DNA of 9,794 nt from positions 1-9,794 of the forward strand of contig SYID01000244.1 of the NCBI GenBank assembly GCA_005798925.1, in the 5' to 3' direction. Positions within the stretch are counted from its first letter, which is position 1, and the number at the start of each line of letters is the position of its first letter. A program made the translations under genes and the position numbers. This DNA is from Verrucomicrobiota bacterium. GTDB lineage: Bacteria; Verrucomicrobiota; Verrucomicrobiia; Opitutales; UBA953. This document shows positions 1-6,696 of the stretch, one piece after another. The notes beneath the pieces were generated by a model that saw only the letters and a list, made by a program, of their open reading frames with translations, was not told the origin of the DNA and searched no databases.

Positions 1-501
1 GCTGTCGTTGAGGCGGTCCTTCACTTCGTCCCAGAGGGCGGCCTTGCGGAGCGAGGTCTCGCAGGCCTCCTCGAGGACGGCGCGGTCGCGCACGCCGACC
101 ACGCGCAGGGCGTAGACGACGTTCTCGAAGATGGATTTCGGGAAGGGGTTGGACTTCTGGAAGACCATACCCACGCGACGGCGGAGAGAGATGACCTCCA
201 GGCCGGGGTCGTAGATGGAGCGTCCGTTGATGGTGATATCGCCTTCGTGACGGATGCCGTCGACGAGGTCGTTCATGCGGTTGAGGTTACGCAGGAGCGT
301 GGACTTGCCGCAGCCGGAGGGCCCGATGAAGGCGACGACCTGGCGCTCAGGTATGTCGAGGGAGATGGCGTCGAGGGCCTTCTTCTCGCCGTACCAGAAA
401 CCGAAGTCACGGATGCTGATGTAGTCCTTGCGGCCTTCGCGTTCGGCGGCGGGGCGGACCTTGATGCGGGAAGAGGACGGAGGGTTCATGGTCGGGGACA
501 T
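1..501 (-). CDS. pstB: Phosphate ABC transporter ATP-binding protein PstB (3' end outside window)
   Basis: Cytoplasmic ATPase that powers phosphate import through PstC/PstA. Only the first 167 codons are present; the left window edge removes the ABC signature, Walker B and H-loop. The Walker A motif GPSGCGKST lies at residues 60-68, followed by LLRNLNRMNDL, which is typical of PstB. The Q-loop is VFQKSNPFPKSIFENV around residues 113-128, again in the PstB form. About 25 residues of variable N-terminus precede the first conserved strand. The start is the ATG at 501; a second in-frame ATG at 489 is equally plausible because neither has a clear Shine-Dalgarno sequence. The gene begins 16 bases after the pstA stop, so it is very likely translated from the same message. 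Family assignment is firm; integrity of the missing C-terminal half is unknown. Confidence 0.95.
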   Translation of the reverse strand, partial: MSPTMNPPSSSRIKVRPAAEREGRKDYISIRDFGFWYGEKKALDAISLDIPERQVVAFIGPSGCGKSTLLRNLNRMNDLVDGIRHEGDITINGRSIYDPGLEVISLRRRVGMVFQKSNPFPKSIFENVVYALRVVGVRDRAVLEEACETSLRKAALWDEVKDRLNDS

Positions 502-517
502 GCGGGGATATTTTTTC

Positions 518-2152
518 TTAGAAAGAGGCGCCCTTGAAGCGGGCGCGGAGACGGTTGCGGATCCAGATCGCGCCGAGGTTCAGGCAGACGACCAGGACGA
601 TGAGCAGCAGCGTGGTCGCGAAGACCATCGGGCGGGCCGCGTCGGAGTCGGGCGACTGGAAGCCGAGGTCATAAACGTGGAAGCCCAGGTGCATGAACTT
701 GCGGTCCATGTGCAGGAACGGGGCGGTCCCGTCGAACGGCAGGGTCGGCGCGAGCTTCACGACGCCGACGAGCATGAGCGGAGCGACCTCCCCCGCCCCG
801 CGCGCCATGGCGAGGATGACGCCGGTCAGGATGCCCGGCGCGGAGGCCGGCAGGAGGATGTCGCGGATGGTCTGCCACTTCGAGGCGCCGGTGGCCAGGG
901 AGGCCTCGCGCATGCCGCGCGGGACGGCGGCCAAGGCTTCTTCGGTGGCCACGATGACGACCGGCAAGGTCATCAGGGCGAGCGTGAGCGAGCACCAGAG
1001 CAGCCCCCCCGTGCCGAAGACCGGGGTGTTGTTGTTATACTTCAGCTGGTCGGCGAAGAGCAGCTGGTCGATGGAGCCGCCGAGGACGTAGACGAAGAAG
1101 CCGAGGCCGAAGACGCCGAAGACGATCGAGGGCACGCCGGCGAGGTTGTTGACGCTGATGCGGACGATCCGCAGCCCGGCGCCCTGCTGGGCGTATTCGC
1201 GCAGGTAGATGGCGGTGATCACGCCGAAGGGCGTGACGAGCAGGCTCATGAAGACCGTCATGACGAGCGTGCCGAAGATGGCCGGCATCAGGCCGCCTTC
1301 GGTGTTGGCCTCGCGGGGCTCGTCGAAGATGAACTCACCGAGCCGGGAGCCGAAGAGCTTCACGCGGCCCCAGGTGCCGAGACGGTTCGGGAACCAGGCG
1401 CGGATGACCTGCGTGAGCGGCACGACGACCTCACGGCCGGCCGCGTCCTGCGAGACCAGCGAAGCGACCGCGCCGCCGGCGACGACCTGCTTGGCCTCGT
1501 CCTGCAAGGCCGCGAAACGTCCGTCAAGTCCTGCGATCTCCTTCTGGAGGGCGGCGACCTCGTCGGCGAGCTTGAGGTCCTCGGCCCGACGCAGCGCGAC
1601 GCGGGCCTTGTCCATGGCGGCATTGACGTCGCCGATGCGGTGACGGGTGATCTCGACGAGTTTCTCGCGCACGGCCGCGGCGGCGGCCACCTCGGCCTGG
1701 AAGGCCGCCTCGAAGGCGGGATCCGTCACGGGGATCACCTCGCCGTCCGACTTGCGCAAAGACTGCGGACGGACGAAGGCCGGGCCGTTCTCGACGCGCT
1801 CCAAGCCAAGGATGTCGGCCGGGAAGGTCTCGCCCTTGATCTTGGCTTCGTCGACCCAGAGGTAGGAGTTGCCGTTCAGCTCGCGGAGGCCGACCTGGTA
1901 CTGGCGCTCAAATCGGGGCTGATCCGCCGGCGAACCCGCCCGGATACGTCGCTGGGCGAGCTGACCGATGAGGACGCGGCCGTCGTCGACCTGCGCCACC
2001 GGCACGGGCGGGGCCCAGAACACCGTGGCGCCGTTCATCAGGACCAAGGCCAGCAGGCCCACGACCATGCCTAAGCCGATGATCAGGCCCAGGCCGCTGA
2101 ACCAGACCCAGGCTTCGCCCCGGGGAGTGCTGCTGTCGGAAGAGGCGGACAT
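518..2152 (-). CDS. pstA: Phosphate ABC transporter permease PstA, long form with N-terminal extracytoplasmic insertion
   Basis: Inner-membrane subunit forming the phosphate channel with PstC. At 544 residues it is almost twice the usual PstA (about 280-300). Residues 18-44 form a membrane helix. Residues 45-285 are an extra hydrophilic region, presumably periplasmic, with an Ala/Glu/Lys-rich stretch at about 145-225 that looks like a helical coiled coil. The transport domain follows: helices begin near 287 (GGLMPAIFGTLVMTVFMSLL), the EAA coupling loop that contacts PstB is at about 404-437 (EEALAAVPRGMREASLATGA), and GAGEVAPLML at 452-461 is the PstA counterpart of the conserved GRAIGET of PstC. 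A final helix is at about 510-532. The ATG lies 2 bases after the pstC stop, implying translational coupling. Long PstA forms are known in gammaproteobacteria such as Pseudomonas; the role of the extension is not established here. Confidence 0.95.
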   Translation of the reverse strand: MSASSDSSTPRGEAWVWFSGLGLIIGLGMVVGLLALVLMNGATVFWAPPVPVAQVDDGRVLIGQLAQRRIRAGSPADQPRFERQYQVGLRELNGNSYLWVDEAKIKGETFPADILGLERVENGPAFVRPQSLRKSDGEVIPVTDPAFEAAFQAEVAAAAAVREKLVEITRHRIGDVNAAMDKARVALRRAEDLKLADEVAALQKEIAGLDGRFAALQDEAKQVVAGGAVASLVSQDAAGREVVVPLTQVIRAWFPNRLGTWGRVKLFGSRLGEFIFDEPREANTEGGLMPAIFGTLVMTVFMSLLVTPFGVITAIYLREYAQQGAGLRIVRISVNNLAGVPSIVFGVFGLGFFVYVLGGSIDQLLFADQLKYNNNTPVFGTGGLLWCSLTLALMTLPVVIVATEEALAAVPRGMREASLATGASKWQTIRDILLPASAPGILTGVILAMARGAGEVAPLMLVGVVKLAPTLPFDGTAPFLHMDRKFMHLGFHVYDLGFQSPDSDAARPMVFATTLLLIVLVVCLNLGAIWIRNRLRARFKGASF

Positions 2153-2154
2153 GG

Positions 2155-4455
2155 TCAGACGACTTTATAACGCTCGCGGAGGCGCTGGCGGAGCACTTCG
2201 GCGAGGGTGTTGATCACGAAGGTGAGCAGGAAGAGGCAGCAGGCGCCGAGGAAGAGCGCGCGGTAATGCGTGTGTCCCGCGGCGGCTTCCGGCAGCTCCA
2301 CCGCGATGTTGGCGGACAGCGTCCGCATGCCGCTGAACGGATTGGCGTCCATGACCGCGGTGTTGCCCGTGGCCATCACGACGATCATCGTCTCGCCGAT
2401 CGCGCGGCCGAAGCCGATCATCACCGCCGAGACGATGCCGGAGATGGCGGTCGGGACGACGACGCTCCAGACCGTCTGCCAGCGGCTGGCCCCGAGGGCG
2501 AGGGAGCCGGAGACGAGCGCATTCGGGACGTTGGAGAGCGCGTCCTCCGCGATCGTGAAGACGATCGGGATGACCGCGAAGCCCATGACGAAACCGACCA
2601 CCAAGGAATTACGGGAGTCATATGTCTCCCCGGTCGTCTGCCGCCACCATTCGCGGAAGTCGGCGATGGGGACGCCGGTCGCGCTGTCCTTGACCGTGAA
2701 GCAAAGCGACTCGATCGCCGGGCCCGCCTGCCAGGCACCCCAGACGCAAAGGGCGAGGAACGGCAGCAACCAGAGGAACTCCATGCCCGGACGGACCTGC
2801 CGGCGGACCGGCTGCGGCAGCATGGACCAAAGGACGCCCGCGAACAGCGCGGCGGGCGCCAGGATGCCGATGGCGCAGAAGAGCGAGACCAGCCGCGGAT
2901 CGACCAAGGGAGCGAGCCAGAGGCCGGCCAGGAAGCCCAGCACGACGGAGGGCAACGAGGCCATGACCTCCATCACCGGCTTGACCACCTGACGGTATTC
3001 CGGACGCAGGAACTGGGAGACGTAGACGGCCGCGGTGAGCGCGATCGGCAAGGCGAAGAGCAAGGCGTAGAAAGTGCCCTTGACGGTGCCGTAGAAAAGC
3101 GGGACGAGCGAATACTTCGGCTCGAACTCGTCGGAGCCGGCGCTCGACTGCCAGGAATAGGCCGGGCCGGTGGCGCCTTCGTACCAGACCTTGCCGAAGA
3201 AGGTCTTCCAGGAGGATTCCGGGTGATGGTCGACGACGCTCCAGCGATGAAGCTTGCCGTCGGCGGACAGCGCCGTGAAGCGATCGTAGTTGCCGGCGAA
3301 GGCCACCTGGAGGAGGGTGCCGGACGGGGCTTCGCCGTCCCAGCGGACCGTGCCGGTCGTCATGTTCGTGAGCCGCAAGCGGCCGGCGGCGTCGGCGAGA
3401 TAGCACTTGTTCGATTCGGCGGCGTAGACGCCCTGCCCTGCCCCCGGAAGCTTCTCGCCGTCGTGGATCTTGCCCCACCTACGCAAGCTCTTGCCGTCAG
3501 GCTGGAGCTGGGGATACATCGACCAGACCTGCTGGGCGCCGGCCTTGTCGACGAAGACGACCGAGACGTTGCCGAAGATCAGACCAGCCGAAGCCACCGC
3601 GGGATCGGCCGCATCCTTGAACGGGATGAAAGACTGCAGGAACGAGAACGTCTCGCCGTCGTCGGCATAGGTCCGGACCTCGCCCGAACGACCGACCACG
3701 ATCATCGACTCGGCGGTGGAAGGCAGGAGCACCTGCTCGACCGAGGAGGCGTCGGCCGCGACGACGAAGGACGGACTCACGGTCACCTTGCCGCGACCGC
3801 CGAGACCTTTGCGCTCGGTCAGACGGACCGCGGTCAGGAGCGGCCTGCCGGCGTCATCCTGACGCACGAGCATGAGACGCGACTGCGGACCTTTGGCGTT
3901 CCAGACGTCCTGGCAAGGCAGGCCGGCGCGGCCGATCGCGACCGGCTCGAGCGCGGTGACGACCGGTTCGACGGTGCGCCTGCCGGCGTCGTCGAACGTC
4001 GAGCGATAGGCGATGCGGACCTCCTGGACGGAGCCGTCGGAGAGACCGAGGAAGACCAAGCCCGTGCGCGGGTAGCTCCGGACCGCCGTGACGCGACGGG
4101 CTCCGAGCGAAGGCGTCCACTCCATGACCTTGGCGCCGTCAGAGGCGCGGAGGCAAAGGATCGAACCGTCGCGGCGGACGACGAACGGCAGCTCACCGTA
4201 TTCATCTTCACCGAAGGCGACCGCATCCACCGGTACGACGAGAGCGCTCGCCGGAGAGACCTTCGCGCCGACGAAGAGCGGAAAGACCTGGAAGATGAGG
4301 AACGCCAGCATCCCGAAGACCGCAAGCACCACGCCGACGCCGCCGAAGCGGATCAGGCGACCCATCCACCGGTCGACCGCGAGCGTGAGGGGACTGACCG
4401 TGAAGCGGGCTTCAGGCGCGGCGGACGCCGCGGGCTTTGGGTCAGAAGTTGCCAT
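2155..4455 (-). CDS. pstC: Phosphate ABC transporter permease PstC, long form with large periplasmic domain
   Basis: Partner permease of PstA. It has 766 residues against about 320 for the short enterobacterial form. A first membrane helix at about 36-62 is followed by about 390 extracytoplasmic residues (63-450). These are rich in short beta-strand repeats such as FLGLSDGSVQEVRI (135-148), MIVVGRSGEVRTY (251-263) and FTALSADGKLHRW (393-405), which resemble blades of a WD40/PQQ-like beta-propeller. The permease domain starts near 455 (YGTVKGTFYALLFALPIALT). The EAA loop EDALSNVPNALVSGSLALGA is at 637-656, and GRAIGETMIVVMATGNTAV at 683-701 is diagnostic of PstC. A further hydrophilic loop lies at about 580-615. 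The start is the ATG at 4455, with no obvious Shine-Dalgarno sequence; the 142-base gap to pstS carries a hairpin. Subunit identity is certain; the propeller fold is inferred from repeat-like sequence only. Confidence 0.96.
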   Translation of the reverse strand: MATSDPKPAASAAPEARFTVSPLTLAVDRWMGRLIRFGGVGVVLAVFGMLAFLIFQVFPLFVGAKVSPASALVVPVDAVAFGEDEYGELPFVVRRDGSILCLRASDGAKVMEWTPSLGARRVTAVRSYPRTGLVFLGLSDGSVQEVRIAYRSTFDDAGRRTVEPVVTALEPVAIGRAGLPCQDVWNAKGPQSRLMLVRQDDAGRPLLTAVRLTERKGLGGRGKVTVSPSFVVAADASSVEQVLLPSTAESMIVVGRSGEVRTYADDGETFSFLQSFIPFKDAADPAVASAGLIFGNVSVVFVDKAGAQQVWSMYPQLQPDGKSLRRWGKIHDGEKLPGAGQGVYAAESNKCYLADAAGRLRLTNMTTGTVRWDGEAPSGTLLQVAFAGNYDRFTALSADGKLHRWSVVDHHPESSWKTFFGKVWYEGATGPAYSWQSSAGSDEFEPKYSLVPLFYGTVKGTFYALLFALPIALTAAVYVSQFLRPEYRQVVKPVMEVMASLPSVVLGFLAGLWLAPLVDPRLVSLFCAIGILAPAALFAGVLWSMLPQPVRRQVRPGMEFLWLLPFLALCVWGAWQAGPAIESLCFTVKDSATGVPIADFREWWRQTTGETYDSRNSLVVGFVMGFAVIPIVFTIAEDALSNVPNALVSGSLALGASRWQTVWSVVVPTAISGIVSAVMIGFGRAIGETMIVVMATGNTAVMDANPFSGMRTLSANIAVELPEAAAGHTHYRALFLGACCLFLLTFVINTLAEVLRQRLRERYKVV

Positions 4456-4492
4456 CAGGTGTCATTCGGGTGTCGGAAGTCCTGACAAAGGG

Positions 4493-4515
4493 CAAGGCGG
4501 GGAGACCCCGCCTTG
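4493..4515 (-). promoter_or_regulatory. Intercistronic hairpin between pstS and pstC
   Basis: A perfect 10-bp inverted repeat (CAAGGCGGGG, loop AGA, CCCCGCCTTG) lies 82 bases after the pstS stop and 37 bases before the pstC ATG. The GC-rich stem should be very stable in RNA. No run of U follows it in the direction of transcription, so it is not a textbook intrinsic terminator. A leaky terminator or an RNA-processing and 3'-end-protecting stem that raises pstS above pstCAB is more likely. A second, bulged stem can be drawn between 4532-4542 and 4564-4580. Sequence symmetry is certain; function is inferred. Confidence 0.55.
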
Positions 4516-4597
4516 GGAGGACCCGAGACCGTATCGCCACGCTTTGCAGACCGACCCCGGAGGGCGTGGTGGCGGCGATAAGGCTTCGAGACCAAGC

Positions 4598-5584
4598 TTA
4601 TTCGGCGCTGTAGTACTTCAGCGAGGCGCGGCCTTCGTCGGCGACGTCGGCGGGCAGCGGGAAGTAGCCGTCCTTGATGACGATCTCCTGGCCCTGCTTC
4701 GAGAGGACGAAGGTGATGAACTCGCTGGTCAGCTTGTCCATGGGCTTGGAGGGAGCCTTGTTGACGTAGACGTAGAGGTAGCGGGACAGCGGGTAGGAAC
4801 CGCTGAGGCAGTTGGCGTAGTTGGCCTCGACGTAGTTGCCGCTGTCATCGGTCGACAGGGGGAGCGCACGGACGCCGGAGGTGGCGTAGCCGATGCCCGA
4901 GTAACCGATGGCGCCGACGTCGGCGGCGATGCCTTGGACGACGGACGAGGAGCCCGGCTGCTCCTTCACGGTGTCCTTGAAATCGCCGTTCTTAAGGGCG
5001 ACTTCCTTGAAGTAACCATAGGTACCGGAAGCGGAGTTACGACCGAAGGCCGAGACGGTCTTGCCGGCGAGCGCGCCCTTCTGGCCGAGATCGCCCCAGG
5101 TGACGACGTCCTGGCCGCCGCGCTTGCGGGTCGAGGCGAAGATGCCGTCGACCTGCTTGAGGGAGAGACCCTTGATGGCGTTGTCCTTGTGGACGAAGAC
5201 GGCGAGGGCGTCGATAGCGACGGCGACCTTGGTCGGCTTGTGTCCGAACTTGGCGGCGAAGGCGGCGATCTCCGTGGACTTCATCTCGCGGCTCATCGGG
5301 CCGACCTGGGCGACGCCGGAAGCCAGGGCGACCGGAGCGGTGCCCGAGCCCTTGCCTTCGACCTGGATCTTCACGTTGGGATACTGGGCCTTGAAGCCTT
5401 CGCTCCAGAAGGTCATCAGGTTGTTGAGGGTGTCGGAACCGACGGAGTTGAGGTTGCCCGACACGCCGGAGGTCACGGCGTATGCCGGGAGCTTCGGATC
5501 GACGGTGACCGCATCGGCGGCCTGGGCGGTGACGGCGGTCGCCGTGAGGGCGACCAACGCGAGGGACTTGAGGATGGTGTGCAT
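4598..5584 (-). CDS. pstS: Periplasmic phosphate-binding protein PstS
   Basis: Captures inorganic phosphate in the periplasm and delivers it to PstC/PstA. The product has 328 residues, a normal PstS length. Residues 1-22 form a Sec signal peptide (MHTILKSLALVALTATAVTAQA) with probable cleavage at AQA/A; there is no lipobox cysteine. Expected ligand-loop motifs are present: VGSDTL (48-53), GKGSGTAP (77-84), MSREM (97-101), AIDALAVFVHKDN (123-135) and the hallmark GRNSASGTYGYF (181-192). The C-terminal lobe has ADVGAIGYSGIGYA (221-234) and PLSRYLYVYVN (265-275). An in-frame upstream ATG at 5680 would add 32 residues without signal-peptide character, so the ATG at 5584 was chosen. It is first in the operon, and a hairpin after its stop may uncouple its level from the permease genes. 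Confidence 0.96.
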   Translation of the reverse strand: MHTILKSLALVALTATAVTAQAADAVTVDPKLPAYAVTSGVSGNLNSVGSDTLNNLMTFWSEGFKAQYPNVKIQVEGKGSGTAPVALASGVAQVGPMSREMKSTEIAAFAAKFGHKPTKVAVAIDALAVFVHKDNAIKGLSLKQVDGIFASTRKRGGQDVVTWGDLGQKGALAGKTVSAFGRNSASGTYGYFKEVALKNGDFKDTVKEQPGSSSVVQGIAADVGAIGYSGIGYATSGVRALPLSTDDSGNYVEANYANCLSGSYPLSRYLYVYVNKAPSKPMDKLTSEFITFVLSKQGQEIVIKDGYFPLPADVADEGRASLKYYSAE

Positions 5585-5618
5585 GTGGTGGAAAGCACCG
5601 ACATCATCCCACACGATT

Positions 5619-5654
5619 GTTACGAACCCGTGTCGGAGGGGTGTTTCTTCGGTG
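5619..5654. promoter_or_regulatory. Candidate regulator-binding region upstream of pstS
   Basis: Four GT-starting trinucleotides (GTT, GTG, GTG, GTG) fall exactly 11 bases apart at 5619, 5630, 5641 and 5652, in the leader 35-70 bases before the pstS ATG. An 11-bp repeat phase is how PhoB-type response regulators bind Pho boxes. The heptamers here match the enterobacterial half-site poorly (the best is GTGTCGG), and they read on the strand opposite to pstS transcription. Control of this promoter by a phosphate two-component system is expected from the family, but the site itself is only a weak candidate. Confidence 0.2.
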
Positions 5655-5679
5655 ATAGGACCTCCCCCTAGAACGCCCA

Positions 5680-5694
5680 TTTTAGGGCCTAAAA
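5680..5694. promoter_or_regulatory. 15-bp palindrome between the SGNH hydrolase gene and pstS
   Basis: Perfect 7-bp inverted repeat around one central base (TTTTAGG, G, CCTAAAA). It begins 5 bases beyond the stop codon of the upstream hydrolase gene and sits 95-110 bases before the pstS ATG. A one-base centre is too tight for an RNA hairpin and no T-run follows, so a DNA-binding site for a dimeric regulator fits better than a terminator. The AT-rich arms also make it a possible promoter element. Symmetry is certain, function is unknown. Confidence 0.3.
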
Positions 5695-5699
5695 CCGGC

Positions 5700-6581
5700 T
5701 TAATTGAGATATTCCTTCAGAATCTGGGCCGACCGTGCCTCCGCCTCGGCCACCGGGAGCCCCCCTTTGACCCCCGGACGCTTGTGTCCGGTCTTCATGA
5801 GCCAGGCGTCCCGGAGCGTGGCGGAGCTCTCGCGAAGGAGCTTCAGCTTCTCCCCTTCGGCGAAGGCCACGTCGGCTTTCCACTTCATCATCGGAGCGAG
5901 CGACTGCCAGACGGCCTGCGCCATGAAGAGATGCCCTTGCTCACCGGGATGGAGATTATCTTTGGCATAGATGAAAGTCGGATCGGCCTTCTTCGCCGCG
6001 GCGACGGCCTGATGCAGCAGATGATGGATGTCGATGACCTGCCAGCCCGCGGTGCGCTGCGCGACGAGCCACGCTCCGTAAGTTTCCATCACGCCGTCGT
6101 AGTTGATCACGTCCTTCGCGCGGTTGTCCGGCGCATACAGCGGCGGCGTGACCATGACGATCTGCGCGCCGGCGCGGATGCAGGCGAGGCGGAGCCTGAT
6201 GACGCCTTCCTGGAAGGCAAGCTGGCGCGTGCCGTCGAGCGGCTGGTAGATGCCGTCGTTGATGCCGTAGCAGGCGACGACGAGCGTCGGCTTGAATTCG
6301 GCGAGCACGCGACCGAGACGTTCATGCAGATCCGGACGAGGGAACGCGCCGCCGGCATGGCCAGGCTCGGACAAGCCGGAGGTCGTCTCGCTCGAGAGGC
6401 CCATGTTCACGATCGTCGCGCGAGCCATGCCCTTCTGCGCGCGGATCGCCGACTCGACGTAGACCGTCCAGTTGCCGCCATACGTGATGCTGTCGCCGAG
6501 GAAGAGGACGCGCGGTTCGAGCTTGTCGGCCGAAGCGCGGGCGGTGAACAGGACCAGGAGGACGAGCAAAAGGCGTGGCAT
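5700..6581 (-). CDS. Secreted SGNH/GDSL-family hydrolase
   Basis: Probable extracytoplasmic esterase or carbohydrate-esterase-like enzyme of 293 residues. Residues 1-18 (MPRLLLVLLVLFTARASA) form a short signal peptide. Block I is LFLGDSITYGG with the nucleophile Ser31. Block II is the Gly of NMGLSSETTSG (Gly61). Block III is CYGINDG with Asn108. Block V is KDNLHPGEQGH with Asp208 and His211. All four SGNH positions are therefore intact and the enzyme should be active. A tail of about 55 residues after the catalytic domain (WLMKTGHKRPGVKGGLPVAEA) is not part of the core fold. An in-frame GTG at 6590 would add three residues. It shares orientation with pstS, 115 bases upstream of it, so read-through into the pst genes is possible, but nothing proves a functional link. 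The substrate (acylated sugar, lipid ester or other) cannot be read from sequence. Confidence 0.88.
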   Translation of the reverse strand: MPRLLLVLLVLFTARASADKLEPRVLFLGDSITYGGNWTVYVESAIRAQKGMARATIVNMGLSSETTSGLSEPGHAGGAFPRPDLHERLGRVLAEFKPTLVVACYGINDGIYQPLDGTRQLAFQEGVIRLRLACIRAGAQIVMVTPPLYAPDNRAKDVINYDGVMETYGAWLVAQRTAGWQVIDIHHLLHQAVAAAKKADPTFIYAKDNLHPGEQGHLFMAQAVWQSLAPMMKWKADVAFAEGEKLKLLRESSATLRDAWLMKTGHKRPGVKGGLPVAEAEARSAQILKEYLN

Positions 6582-6635
6582 ACCCCTCACGCTGGCAGGC
6601 GGCCGAAAAAGGGAAAAGCGGATTCAGGGACGAGT

Positions 6636-6641
6636 TATTAA
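6636..6641 (+). promoter_or_regulatory. Weak candidate -10 element in the hydrolase/uvrA divergent region
   Basis: TATTAA lies inside the only AT-rich island (TTATTAA) of the 115-base gap between the divergent hydrolase and uvrA genes. It matches 4 of 6 bases of the sigma-70 -10 consensus and would place a transcription start about 50 bases before the proposed uvrA start. No recognisable -35 element is present at 16-18 bp. The element is set in a short palindrome, GTTATTAAC at 6634-6642. No LexA-like box was seen. Confidence 0.2.
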
Positions 6642-6696
6642 CGGACCAGCCACTTCCGTCTTCTCCCGGCGGGCGGACGGAGTATCGTCCGCTGTC

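Noticed and set aside
428..4485. Very long plus-strand open frames opposite pstA and pstC (548 and 739 codons)
   Set aside because: They are antisense shadows of high-GC genes: biased composition rich in Arg, Asp, Glu, Gly and His, no motifs or signal peptides, while the minus-strand frames encode clear PstA and PstC.
4843..4849. CTGTCAT in the pstS coding sequence as a Pho half-site
   Set aside because: Single isolated copy inside a conserved coding region with no partner at 11 bp.
5680..5694. Intrinsic terminator for the SGNH hydrolase gene
   Set aside because: The palindrome has a single-base centre, an AT-rich stem and no following T-run, so it is a poor RNA terminator.
4088..6641. Long plus-strand frames across pstS and the hydrolase (527 and 526 codons)
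   Set aside because: Antisense to two genes with intact family motifs; no protein-like features of their own.
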